Origin: JAGQOZ01 sp041399205
GTDB taxonomy: Bacteria; Planctomycetota; Planctomycetia; Pirellulales; Pirellulaceae
Direction: 5' to 3'
Length of the DNA stretch: 64,000 nucleotides
Assembly (NCBI GenBank): GCA_041399205.1
Contig: JAWKTK010000007.1
Location: 124,001 to 188,000, forward strand
Made by a program: the position numbers and the translations under genes. Within the stretch, counting starts at the first letter, position 1. Each line of letters begins with the position of its first letter. Below the pieces are notes generated by a model. It was given only the letters and a program-made list of their open reading frames with translations, was not told the DNA's origin and ran no database searches. Below are positions 18,836 to 27,878 of the stretch, one piece after another.

Positions 18836-20119
18836 TCAGCGACGTCGAATGACACCAAACGCTGCCAAGATACCACTGGCCAACAAGACTACGGAATTGG
18901 GTTCGGGGACAGCAGCAACGCCGGTTCGCGGACCGAGTTCGAAACCGCCGTCGGTGAACGCGGTGACAAAATCGGAGCTGTCAAACTTTCCGTCTCCGTT
19001 CCAATCACCTTCGTCCCAAGTGGCGGCGACATCTTGTTCGAACTTGCCGGCTGTGAAGACCGCGACAAAGTCCGAGCTATTGAATTCGCCATCTAGATTC
19101 GAATCGCCAAACCAGGTGTTCTTTAGATTCACGATCCATTCGGTTCGATCCGCACCATTCACCATGCCGTCACCGGTCAGGTCGAAGGCGACGTCACCGG
19201 TCTGAGTCGCAGCGGTCAAAGCGTCGAGATCTGTCACGTCTAGGCTGCCGTTTCCATCGAAGTCACCGTTTGATCCGCCTGGAACGTAAGGGCCGACAAA
19301 CGTAAGATTGGCAAAAGCTTCAGAATCTCGCCAGTCCGAGTCCGGCTGTGCTCGGTAATAGCAGTGGGTATGTGAACGGCCGGTGGTTCCGTCCCCAAAA
19401 TTGTCGTCATCAGAGACGCACGCCGTCCATTTCACAACCGTTGAATCGGGAACGATTTGCTCCGCGTCCGCGGTCACTGTACCGTCAAAAGTGCCATTAT
19501 CAAACATGGGCTCGAGCGATACAGCGTATTCGACGATATAGTTGCCGTTTTCGCCAGTTTCACTTGCGACTGCGACGGCATAGGAACCAAATCCATCAGA
19601 ATAGAGGTCTTCAATGAACTGGCTCATGTTTCCGCCGTTCCCTTCGTATACTCCCTCGAATCGACTTGCGCCAAATTTGCCAAAGATCTCGGCGTTATCC
19701 CACCATTGAAACGTCTCAAGCTCCGCGCTTCCTTCCAGGTCGTCTCCGTCCATAAAGAATTCTACTTGATCTTGCTCCCAAGCGTTTCCGGGGACAGCTT
19801 CCATCGCAATGTCGTCAGTGACTTCGAACAAGAAATAGGCCGTCCAAGGTTCAGCCCACATGGTGCGAAACTGAAAGCTCAAATCTTCCGGACCACCGTA
19901 AGGATCTGCTGGGAAAGCGGTTCCGATATCGTCTTCTGGACGAACAACAATTGCCGGCCCCGCAGCGTCCCATTCGCCAGGTGTCACAATGCCATCTATT
20001 TCCGGCGGCGACTCTGTCAAATAACTACGAACAATTGATAGGTCCTGACCATTCGCCGAACTAGCCATCAGCACTCCGACGACACAAGCTGTCAGACCCA
20101 AGGTGCATTTACGAAGCAT
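18836..20119 (-). CDS. secreted CBM9-like protein with dockerin-like repeats and PEP-CTERM anchor
   Basis: A 427-residue exported protein. Residues 1-24 are a signal peptide ending SSANGQ. Residues about 35-245 resemble the CBM9/DOMON-like sugar- or heme-binding sandwich (IDGIVTPGEWDAAGPAIV, WAEPWTAYFLFEVTDD, DQVEFFMDGDD, YIVEYAVSL). About 285-390 carry four EF-hand/dockerin-like calcium loops: DFDGNGSLDVTD, DLTGDGMVNGAD, DSNLDGEFNSSD and DWNGDGKFDSSD. The end is a PEP-CTERM sorting signal: VPEP, a hydrophobic stretch, then RRR. It is probably sorted to the cell surface or released. No cohesin gene is visible, so the calcium loops are likely structural. Monocistronic, with its own terminator. 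Confidence 0.88.
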   Translation of the reverse strand: MLRKCTLGLTACVVGVLMASSANGQDLSIVRSYLTESPPEIDGIVTPGEWDAAGPAIVVRPEDDIGTAFPADPYGGPEDLSFQFRTMWAEPWTAYFLFEVTDDIAMEAVPGNAWEQDQVEFFMDGDDLEGSAELETFQWWDNAEIFGKFGASRFEGVYEGNGGNMSQFIEDLYSDGFGSYAVAVASETGENGNYIVEYAVSLEPMFDNGTFDGTVTADAEQIVPDSTVVKWTACVSDDDNFGDGTTGRSHTHCYYRAQPDSDWRDSEAFANLTFVGPYVPGGSNGDFDGNGSLDVTDLDALTAATQTGDVAFDLTGDGMVNGADRTEWIVNLKNTWFGDSNLDGEFNSSDFVAVFTAGKFEQDVAATWDEGDWNGDGKFDSSDFVTAFTDGGFELGPRTGVAAVPEPNSVVLLASGILAAFGVIRRR

Positions 20120-20374
20120 ACAGTAGCTCCCTCAGAACAGATTTCTAATCATTGGCGCAGGATACACGATTCGCCTGTTTTCTGTTTCCCTGCCTACACC
20201 AATAAAAGATCCCACGCCTCAGTGTCGACAGCGGGAAAATAGCAGATTTAGGACGTCCAGGTCAACCTAAACGCAAGGGGCGTTAAGACTTGTTATCCCA
20301 CGACGTTTTCTAATCAGCAAACCACCGGTTTCAACCAATCACAGACAACCTCTAGCAGCATCTTGCAAGACCGT

Positions 20375-20620
20375 TTTTTTGTTAGTACCACGCACCGAGA
20401 TCCTTTTTGTGATCCTTTTTGTTGGTACCACCCACCAAGATTTTTTCTGTTGGCACCACCCACCAAGTGTTTTTCAGTTGGTACCACCGATTTTTCAGTT
20501 GGTACCACCCACCAAACGAAGACGACCCACCAAACGAAGACGGGCTTCGTATCCGATTTTTCAGTTGGTACCACCTTTTTCAGTTGGTACCACCCACCAA
20601 GGAGGATGGGCTTCGTATCC
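20375..20620. repeat. degenerate TTTTTCAGTTGGTACCACC direct-repeat cluster
   Basis: About eight imperfect units of a T5 run followed by a core like CAGTTGGTACCACCCACCAA lie at 20375, 20404 (very short), 20416, 20441, 20470, 20491, 20557 and 20576. Within the core TTGGT pairs with ACCAA, and TGGTACCA is itself palindromic. Two units carry an insert with CCACCAAACGAAGACG and GGGCTTCGTATCC. The cluster fills the 650-base gap between the CBM9-like gene (start 20119) and rimO. The minus-strand frame across it is just the repeat translated. No gene is seen in 20120-20771. Confidence 0.8.
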
Positions 20621-20771
20621 AGGTCCGTTCAGTCCAAAGTTTGGTCTGGACTACCAAACGGCGTTTGCTTCGGTCGTAATCCTGGGAGGGCACCCTACGC
20701 GCTGGGAAGGCGCTTTGCTAACATTCATAACGTGTTGTTTGGAAACGGTTTAACAAAAGGCAGGTTGGCAC

Positions 20772-22145
20772 TTGGCTACGACTTATTCTTCTCCGCCGCA
20801 GCGGAAGGATGCCAAAGGAACATACGCGTTTGTGAGTTTGGGCTGTCCAAAGAACTTGGTGGATAGCGAACGCATGCTGGGATTGCTGCAGCTAGACGGC
20901 TACCGACTGGTTTCTGATCCCGACGGCGCGGACTTTGTCATCGTGAATACGTGCGGATTCATCGAACAAGCTCGAGCAGAATCGTTCGCCGCGATCCATG
21001 AAATGCTGGACTTAAAACGCTCGGGGCGAACCAAAGGCGTGATCGTTTCTGGCTGTTTGGCAGAACGCCAAAAAGAGGATCTCCTCACTGACTGCCCGGA
21101 AATAGACCAACTAGTGGGGGTTTTTGGACGCGAAGAGATCACCAAAGTTGCCGACCGATTGCTGGGAGATCTGGTCGAACAGCGTACCGTATTCAATCCA
21201 GCTCCGATTCGCGCGCTCCCTGACACGGATCGACTGCGCATTACGCCCAAACACTTCGCCTATCTCAAAATTTCCGAAGGCTGTGATCGGCTGTGTACGT
21301 TTTGTGCCATTCCCAAGATGCGAGGCAAACACGCCACCAAGCCCATGGAGAACGTACTGCAGGAAGCCCGGCAACTGGCCGATGATGGTGTGCGAGAATT
21401 GATTGTGGTGGCGCAGGACACTACGTATTACGGAATGGACCTGTACGGCGAACCTCGGCTGACGGAACTGCTTACTGAACTAGATCAAGTCGACGGTTTG
21501 GATTGGATTCGGCTGATGTACTTCTATCCAATGTACATTGATGAACGCTTGGCGGACACCATTGCCAATAGCCAGCGGATCGTGCCGTACATTGATATTC
21601 CGTTGCAACACGCGGATGATACGATGCTGAAACGGATGGCTCGTCGAGTAAACCGAGATGACACAGAAAAGCTGTTGGAACTGCTGCGGAGCCGTATTCC
21701 CAACTTGGTGTTGCGAACCACGTTCATTACCGGTTTTCCTGGCGAAACCGACCAGCAATTCCGTTCGCTGGAAACGTTTGTGGAAAAGCATCGTTTCGAA
21801 CGAATGGGCGTGTTTACTTATTCCACCGAACCAGACACTCCAGCCGCGCAGCTTCCCGATGCCGTACCCACAGATGTGATGGAAGCGCGTCGTGAGGCAT
21901 TGATGCAATTGCAGCAGCAGATTGCTTTTGATTGGAATCAGCGGAAGGTCGGTCAGCAGCTGGATGTACTGATCGATTCGCCCGTTCCCGGTGAGACCAA
22001 CGCGTGGATCGGACGGAGCTACGCCGATGCCCCCGACGTCGATGGATTGGTATTTGTGACGGGCGAAGGTTTGAAGCCAGGCGATTTGGTTCGAACGGAA
22101 GTGGTAGCGTATCGAGATTACGACTTGATTGCGGTTGCCACTTAG
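20772..22145 (+). CDS. rimO: ribosomal protein S12 methylthiotransferase RimO
   Basis: RimO adds a methylthio group to an aspartate of ribosomal protein S12 using two 4Fe-4S clusters and S-adenosylmethionine. The 457-residue product has the N-terminal methylthiotransferase domain with cluster ligands C25 (SLGCPKN), C61 (NTCGF) and C95 (SGCLAE), the radical SAM motif C171-C175-C178 (CDRLCTFC), the GFPGET stretch, and a C-terminal TRAM domain. It starts at TTG 20772 (ATTYSSPPQ...), the only start that keeps the short N-terminal tail; AAAGG is about 12 bases upstream. pgsA follows after 55 bases. Confidence 0.96.
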   Translation: MATTYSSPPQRKDAKGTYAFVSLGCPKNLVDSERMLGLLQLDGYRLVSDPDGADFVIVNTCGFIEQARAESFAAIHEMLDLKRSGRTKGVIVSGCLAERQKEDLLTDCPEIDQLVGVFGREEITKVADRLLGDLVEQRTVFNPAPIRALPDTDRLRITPKHFAYLKISEGCDRLCTFCAIPKMRGKHATKPMENVLQEARQLADDGVRELIVVAQDTTYYGMDLYGEPRLTELLTELDQVDGLDWIRLMYFYPMYIDERLADTIANSQRIVPYIDIPLQHADDTMLKRMARRVNRDDTEKLLELLRSRIPNLVLRTTFITGFPGETDQQFRSLETFVEKHRFERMGVFTYSTEPDTPAAQLPDAVPTDVMEARREALMQLQQQIAFDWNQRKVGQQLDVLIDSPVPGETNAWIGRSYADAPDVDGLVFVTGEGLKPGDLVRTEVVAYRDYDLIAVAT

Positions 22146-22200
22146 TTGGATCACTGCGGTTGCTGTCTGTCCGATTGGAAAGAAACGGAAGGCGATTCGA

Positions 22201-22779
22201 ATGACAGAACAGTCGGCAAAGTCGAAGTCCGGCGGCATGAATTTGCCGAATCAGATCACGGTCGCTCGGTTGATCGTGTCGGTCATCATGTTCATCACCA
22301 TACCGCTGGGCTGGTATTGGGTTAGCCTGATATTATTTGTGCTTGCGGCGGGTACCGATTGGCTAGACGGCTACATTGCCAGAAAATACAACCTGGTGAC
22401 TCAACTGGGCCGAATTCTGGATCCGTTTGCCGACAAACTACTAATTTGCGGCGTGTTTATCTTTTTGGCAGCCGAAGCGAATTCAAGCATTGCCGCTTGG
22501 ATGGCCGTCATCGTGGTTGCTCGCGAACTGCTGATCACGGCCATTCGCAGCTTTTTGGAGACGCATGGCGCGGATTTTTCGGCCAGCATGGCGGGAAGCT
22601 GAAAATGGTTTTCCAGTGTGCGGCGGTTGTAGCCAGCTTTTTGCTGTTAGCCCTGCCAGACGCTCCAACTTGGCTACCGACGGTCGTCACAGCAGCTGGC
22701 TTGGCTGGCGGTCCTGTCCACGGTTTATTCGGGCGCCGGTTATGTCTTCAAGGCGATCGGACTATTGAAAACGTTGTAG
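22201..22779 (+). pseudogene. pgsA: CDP-diacylglycerol-glycerol-3-phosphate phosphatidyltransferase, frameshifted
   Basis: PgsA makes phosphatidylglycerol phosphate in the membrane. ATG 22201 starts a protein with the full CDP-alcohol phosphotransferase signature DWLDGYIARK...GRILDPFADK at about residues 58-83, and four to five hydrophobic helices. The frame ends early at 22600; restoring it gives MAGKLKMVFQCAAVVASF in a second frame and, after another shift near 22700, LSTVYSGAGYVF to a stop at 22777-22779. Repaired length, about 193 residues, matches the family. PgsA is essential in most bacteria, so the breaks are almost certainly sequence errors. Confidence 0.9.
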
Positions 22780-22849
22780 CTGGATTCGACGGTTGTGGCA
22801 ATTGTCGTTCGCCATGCTGTTGGTCCGACTGAAATTGATTGGCTGCCAC

Positions 22850-23971
22850 ATGAAGGCTGTGTTGCCACTACTAATGAGTGTCGTGACGTTCGCGATCTTG
22901 GCGGCTTCGCTGCTGGGGTGGGCGCACGCCGTTAAGCGGCTCATGGCCCGTCAATCGATTATCGAAGATGAACGAACCGGAGTTGTGCCGTGGAATTGGT
23001 TCGTTTTATTGGTGATAGCTCTGACGTTCTTGGTAGTGATTGGTGGCTGTCAGTTGGTGGCCATGTTGCTATTGGGATTGGATCCAGGTGAATTCGATCC
23101 CACAACCGCCACGCCGTTTCAGCACTTTGCCGTCATCATGGCTTTCAGTGCAGGCATGCTGGTCAGTACGGTGATTGGATTCGGCTTGGTCTGGTCGTTT
23201 ACGCGTTGCCCATTCGTATCGCTGGGGCTGTCACTTAGTCGAATTCGCGTCGATGCCAGAATCGCTTTAGTGGCATTCGCCATGTTGATTGTGCCGACGT
23301 TGTTGTGCCAGTTGGCGTTGGTGCAAATGCTGCCCACATCGCCGGAACATCCGTTCGTAAAGATCATTAAGGATTCCCAGAACGGAATATTACTGTGGGG
23401 CATTGCCTTTGCCGCGATCGTAGCCGCGCCGATGAGTGAAGAATTCTTATTCCGAGTCATGTTGCAGGGTTGGCTCGAGCGAATCCTGGTACCGCCATCG
23501 TCTGCCGCAATAATACCAACGGGTGAAGTTGCGAATATCCAGCTTGCGGAAACGAGCGAATCGTCAACCTCACTAGATGAAATTTCGTCCGAACGCTTTT
23601 CGCCGCCAGACCAGGGCAATCCATTTCTTCCTCCGCACGAATCGGCGGTGCCGGCCACAAGTTGCGAAGCGGCTGTGACCGACATAAACGCAGGACAGAC
23701 TCAGTTTCGAGGCGTCGTCAATTGGCTGCCTATTTTGATCAGTTCCACGCTCTTCGCAATGGCTCATTTGGGACAAGGGCCGCCACCGATTCCGCTGTTC
23801 ATACTGGCGGTTGGATTGGGATATCTATACCAGAAGACTCGGCGAATTTGGCCCAGCTTGATTGTTCACGCTTTGGTAAATTCGCTGGCTGTCGCAGTTG
23901 GTTTTGATGTCTGCGGGGTTTCTAGAATCGTAAACGGTATCGCCCATACGCAAGAAAACCGGCTATACTGA
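22850..23971 (+). CDS. CPBP-family intramembrane metalloprotease
   Basis: A CAAX-prenyl-protease-like (Abi/CPBP) membrane protein with about eight hydrophobic helices. The three catalytic motifs are present: EEFLFR (motif 1), FAMAHLGQG (motif 2) and HALVNSLAV (motif 3). Unusually, about 95 residues of polar, Ser/Glu/Pro-rich sequence separate motifs 1 and 2, where most members have 25-40. ATG 22850 gives a 373-residue product; an in-frame ATG at 22814 is possible. It follows pgsA by 70 bases. Substrate unknown. Confidence 0.85.
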   Translation: MKAVLPLLMSVVTFAILAASLLGWAHAVKRLMARQSIIEDERTGVVPWNWFVLLVIALTFLVVIGGCQLVAMLLLGLDPGEFDPTTATPFQHFAVIMAFSAGMLVSTVIGFGLVWSFTRCPFVSLGLSLSRIRVDARIALVAFAMLIVPTLLCQLALVQMLPTSPEHPFVKIIKDSQNGILLWGIAFAAIVAAPMSEEFLFRVMLQGWLERILVPPSSAAIIPTGEVANIQLAETSESSTSLDEISSERFSPPDQGNPFLPPHESAVPATSCEAAVTDINAGQTQFRGVVNWLPILISSTLFAMAHLGQGPPPIPLFILAVGLGYLYQKTRRIWPSLIVHALVNSLAVAVGFDVCGVSRIVNGIAHTQENRLY

Positions 23972-24023
23972 CGGGCCTTCGAAGTTACGCGGTGATTTTT
24001 TCGGCAAAAGGAGCTTTCAGAAT

Positions 24024-25174
24024 ATGGCTATCGGCTTTGGGATTGTGGGATGCGGAATGATTGCCAAATTTCATGCGAAGGCCATCCGCGACATTTCCGG
24101 TGCGAAGTTGGTCGGATGCCAAAGCCGCAGTCTTTCCAAGGCACAGAGCTTTGTCGAAGAATTTGGCGCAACGGCATACGAATCACTCGATGACATGTTG
24201 GCCAACAAAGACATTCACATTGTCACGGTCTGCACGCCCAGCGGTGCTCATCTGGAACCGGCCATTGCCGCCGCCGAAGCAGGCAAACACGTCATCATTG
24301 AAAAGCCCTTGGAAATCACGCTCAAACGTTGTGACCAAATCATCGCCGCCTGCGAAAAGAACAATGTCTTGCTGGCCACCATTTTTCCGTCTCGTTTCCA
24401 CAAATCGGCGCAGCTCATGAAAAAGGCGGTCGACGCAGGACGCTTTGGGCGACTGACGATGGGTGATGCCTACGTCAAATGGTATCGAACGCAGGAATAT
24501 TATGACAGCGGTGCGTGGCGAGGAACCTGGAAGCTGGACGGTGGCGGAGCGTTGATGAACCAGGCGATTCACAGTGTTGATTTGTTGGCTTGGCTGATGG
24601 GACCGGCGGAATCGATTACCGCGCATACGACCACCTTGGCCCATGAACGCATTGCCGTAGAAGACGTTGCCGTTGCGACCATTCGATTCGAAAACGGCGC
24701 GCTGGGTGTGATCGAAGCCAGCACCGCCTCCTATCCCGGTTATTTGAAGCGAATCAGAGTGACGGCACGGATGGTTCGGCCGTCTTGGAGGAAGAAGACA
24801 TCACGAAGTGGGATTTTCGGAAGGTTCGCAAGAGCGACGAAGCACTGAAAGCGGAAATGGCCGGAAAGACCGAAACGGGCGGCGGAGCAGCAGATCCAGC
24901 GGCCATCGGTCATCACGGACATTTGGCTCAATTCAAGGACTTTGTCAACGCGGTCAAAAAAGGGACAAAGCCAGCCATTGATGGCAAAGAGGGACGCAAG
25001 GCGGTGGAAATTATTTTGGCCATTTACAAAGCGGCGGAATCGGGCAAAACCGTTTCCTTGCCGCTGCCCGCCGATCCTACGCTGAAGGCCAGAAAGAAGG
25101 TTAACCAATCATGGGCGTCCAAGGAGTGGAACGCACAATTCGACAAGATGTGGTGGATCGTCTGGTTTATGTGA
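24024..25174 (+). pseudogene. Gfo/Idh/MocA family oxidoreductase, frameshifted
   Basis: An NAD(P)-dependent sugar or inositol dehydrogenase-like enzyme. AAGGAG precedes ATG 24024. The N-terminal Rossmann domain has FGIVGCGMIAKFHAKAI, the middle has HVIIEKPLEITL (EKP motif) and WRGTWKLDGGGALMNQAIHS with the catalytic-region His. The frame is lost at about 24765: TDGSAVLEEEDITKWDF and the rest (QFKDFVNAVKKG, GRKAVEIILAIYKAAESGK) continue in another frame. The end is uncertain: as written it stops at 25174 and overlaps the next gene by 64 bases, but one more shift would stop it near 25102, as is usual for the family. Confidence 0.87.
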
Positions 25175-26174
25175 CGCTGCGTCTATTCTTATGCATGTTG
25201 CAAGCGTTGCCGCTGAGCTTTGCGTGGCGTTTCGCAAACCATTGGCTTGGCTTGTGTATGATGCCCTTAAGATTCGCCGCAAGACAATTGACGAAAATCT
25301 GGCGTTCGCTTTTCCCGAACGAAGTCAAACGCAACGGCAAGTGATCGCTCGTTCCATGTGGCGTCATCTGTTTCTGATGGTAGTGGAAGCGGCGCACGTG
25401 CCTCGTAAGATTCACGACACGAATTGGCGAGATTACGTGCGGGTTTCCGATGAAGATTGTTTCCACAACGTGGCCATGATGCTGGATGATCGATCGTGCA
25501 TTATGGTTTCTGGGCATTACGGGAATTTCGAAGTCGGCGGAGTCGTTTCGGGGCTGCTGGGGTTCCCGACCTACACGGTGGCTCGGCCGCTGGACAACCG
25601 TTATTTGCACGAGTTTGTGAATTCGTTTCGCGGAGCCACAGGGCAGTTTATCTTGCCCAAGAAAGAGAGTGCGTCGCAGATTGACGCAGTCTTGCATGCC
25701 GGCGGCACGATTGTGCTTTTGGGTGATCAGGCAGCCGGTCCCAAAGGGTGCTGGGTCGATTTTTTTGGGCGTCCTGCTTCGTGCCACAAAGCCGTGGCGT
25801 TATTTTCGTTGGTCAATCGAGCTCCGATGATGTTAGTTTATGCGGAACGGTCGGGCGAACTGATGCAGTTTACCATGGGCGTTCGTTCGATTTTTGATCC
25901 GAATTCGCAAGCCATGGGAGTCAAAGAGCTAACGCAGTGGTATAGTAGCGAACTGGAGGCTGTCGTGCGGCAGCATCCCGAACAGTATTGGTGGCTGCAC
26001 CGACGCTGGAAGGCCAAGCCGGTTCGCAATGGTCGTCGTCGGATGGATCCCAGTCAAGATCGTGCCGAACCGCATGCCCACGGCAAATCAGCCGAAACAA
26101 CTGTGCTGAATCAGCTCGACACCCATCGTCAATCTCAGGCTAATCAAGCTCCAGACCAACATCCATTGAAATGA
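25111..26174 (+). pseudogene. LpxL/HtrB-like lysophospholipid acyltransferase, one frameshift
   Basis: A membrane-associated acyltransferase of the lipid A lauroyl/myristoyl transferase family. ATG 25111 has AAGG ten bases upstream. The first 45 residues (LRLFLCMLQALPLSFAWRF) are in one frame; from about 25250 the conserved part continues in another: LVYDALKIRRKTIDENL, the catalytic HYGNFE (H-x4-E) and LGDQAAGPKGCWVDFFGRPA. One shift near 25245 joins them, to give about 354 residues. Planctomycetes make lipid A-like lipids, so a role in outer-membrane lipid acylation is plausible. The polar C-terminal 50 residues are unconserved. The Rieske gene overlaps its stop by 4 bases. Confidence 0.85.
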
Positions 26175-26506
26175 GCGAATCGCATTTTGTCACCTTAATC
26201 CAAGATCTTCCTTCGGGGGCGGCTCGCGAGTTCGTGATCGCTGGCCGGATTATTGCTGTCTTTCATGTGGACGGCCAAGTCTACGCATTGGATGGAGTCT
26301 GTCCGCATCAAGGTGGACCTTTGGGCAAAGGAGAATTGAACGGGTGTATTGTGACGTGTCCATGGCACCAATGGCAGTTTGATGTGCAAACGGGCGAAAG
26401 CCAGTTTACTGCCGCCGTCTGTCACGAAACGATTCCAGTGATTCAAGATGGCGATCGGATTTCCGTTGTGTTGGACAGTTCGAAAGGTGACGAGGCAGCA
26501 TCGTGA
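26171..26506 (+). CDS. Rieske [2Fe-2S] ferredoxin-like protein
   Basis: A 111-residue soluble Rieske protein of the NirD / dioxygenase-ferredoxin type. The cluster ligands are all present: C44-x-H46 in VCPHQGG and C63-x2-H66 in TCPWHQW. It would carry electrons to an oxygenase or reductase, but none is next to it. ATG 26171 overlaps the stop of the upstream acyltransferase by 4 bases, and the next gene starts at GTG 26503 inside this stop, so the three are translationally coupled. Confidence 0.92.
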   Translation: MSESHFVTLIQDLPSGAAREFVIAGRIIAVFHVDGQVYALDGVCPHQGGPLGKGELNGCIVTCPWHQWQFDVQTGESQFTAAVCHETIPVIQDGDRISVVLDSSKGDEAAS

Positions 26507-27453
26507 TTACGTTTAGACCATTTCGTAATAGCGATCCACCCGAATTGGCCGAGCTATGGCGTTCGCAACGTCCGTCACACGGTTTGCTGCAGCCGATGTC
26601 GACGTCCATGCTGGAACGATGCGTTTACGCTAAACCGTACTTTGACCAAAAAGGACTGATCGTAGCCGAACGGCACGGGCAGGTTGTTGGATTTGTGCAC
26701 GCGGGATTTGGGCCCAGTTCCGACCAGCAAAAGTTGGGCACAGATTGCGGCGTCATCTGCCTGATGATGACGCAGGATACGGAAGACGCAAGAGACATTC
26801 GTATTGAAATGCTGCAGCATGCCGAACGTTACTTGACAGATCAGGGCGCCACAACCATCCAGGCCGGTTGCCTGGAAAATCACAGCCCGTTTTATCTGGG
26901 AATCTACGGCGGTTGCCAAATGCCAGGCTTGCTGTTGGCATATCCGGAGACGATTGAAGTCTTTCGGGAGCACGGATATCAGGAATCGGCTGTGCGAGTC
27001 TTGCGGCAACGGTTCCTGGATGGGTTTCGCCCGCCCGTAGATCGTTTTCAGCTGTTGGCGCGACGTCGATTCGAAATTTCGCCGTCCATTGTCACCAAGG
27101 CCGATAGCTGGTGGGATGCGTGTATGTATGGGCATTTGGATCGAGTTCGCTTCGAATTGTTCGACCGAAATACCGGATCGCCTTGTGGTCGAGCAACCTA
27201 TTGGGACATGGGGCCGTTGCCCGGTGGACCTGGAATTGCCGCCATGGGATTGAGCGAATTACACGTCGATGAGGCAACGCAGGTGCCCGGAGCTCACGAA
27301 TTTCTGCTGGCCACGTCCTTACATCATTTAAGCGAATCGGGCGTGACACTGGTGCAAGTGATGGGAACGCACGACACGACCGATTTGTTCGACAAGTTAG
27401 GGTTCGACACCGTTTGTGAAGGCGTGGTGCTGGTCAAAGCGGTGGGCAGCTAG
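26503..27453 (+). CDS. tandem GNAT N-acetyltransferase
   Basis: A 316-residue protein with two GNAT-like halves. The first (ITFRPFRNSDPPELAELWR, GLIVAERHGQVVGFVHAG, GCLENHSPFYLGIYGGC) has the pattern of an acetyl-CoA-binding GNAT domain; the second (RVRFELFDRNTGSPCGRA, AAMGLSELHVDEATQVPG, LGFDTVCEGVVLVK) repeats it in weaker form. Double GNAT proteins often have one active and one structural domain. Substrate unknown. GTG 26503 overlaps the Rieske stop. Confidence 0.8.
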   Translation: MITFRPFRNSDPPELAELWRSQRPSHGLLQPMSTSMLERCVYAKPYFDQKGLIVAERHGQVVGFVHAGFGPSSDQQKLGTDCGVICLMMTQDTEDARDIRIEMLQHAERYLTDQGATTIQAGCLENHSPFYLGIYGGCQMPGLLLAYPETIEVFREHGYQESAVRVLRQRFLDGFRPPVDRFQLLARRRFEISPSIVTKADSWWDACMYGHLDRVRFELFDRNTGSPCGRATYWDMGPLPGGPGIAAMGLSELHVDEATQVPGAHEFLLATSLHHLSESGVTLVQVMGTHDTTDLFDKLGFDTVCEGVVLVKAVGS

Positions 27454-27582
27454 ACAAAATACTGCGTTGGCGTTGATTCTTCGTACTTTTGGGCGTCATC
27501 TTCCGAAGCGGCCTATCGTCCTTTATGATGTGTCGGCGCGTAGAAAGTCTTAGCATCTCGTGATCCCGAAAAGGAGACTCCC

Positions 27583-27783
27583 ATGGCATCTATCGTCAAA
27601 GTCATCGAAGTATTGGCCGAAGGCAGCAGCATCGACGACGCGGTTAAATCCGGCGTGGCTGAAGCCTCGAAGACAGTTCGCAACATTAAGCACGTCTATG
27701 TGGAAAACATCTCGGCTATTGTTGAAGACGGACAAGTTCAAAAATACCGTGTCAACCTCAAGCTGTCGTTTGTTGTTGGGTGA
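27583..27783 (+). CDS. dodecin family protein
   Basis: Dodecins are small dodecameric flavin-binding storage proteins. This 66-residue protein has the complete family sequence, with VIEVLAEGSSIDDAVKSGV as the helix and YVENISAIVEDGQVQKYRV before the last strand; the flavin-stacking Trp of archaeal dodecin is replaced by His/Val in this stretch (KHVYVEN). AAAAGGAG lies six bases before ATG 27583. It is flanked by short gaps and probably has its own promoter. Confidence 0.95.
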   Translation: MASIVKVIEVLAEGSSIDDAVKSGVAEASKTVRNIKHVYVENISAIVEDGQVQKYRVNLKLSFVVG

Positions 27784-27878
27784 TGACCGTGCGGTCTACG
27801 TTTTATGACAGGATGTTGCATCGTTAGTTTTTTTCGTTTTCCGTTTCGCTGAAGCCGTAGTCTGAGGAAGTATTGGGA

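Noticed and set aside
18836..20119. Cellulosome component
   Set aside because: The calcium loops look like dockerin repeats, but no cohesin is visible and the protein ends in a PEP-CTERM signal; the loops are probably structural.
20314..20574. Minus-strand frame with repeated VVPTEKS phrases
   Set aside because: It only translates the TTGGTACCACC repeats; no start context and no independent protein signal.
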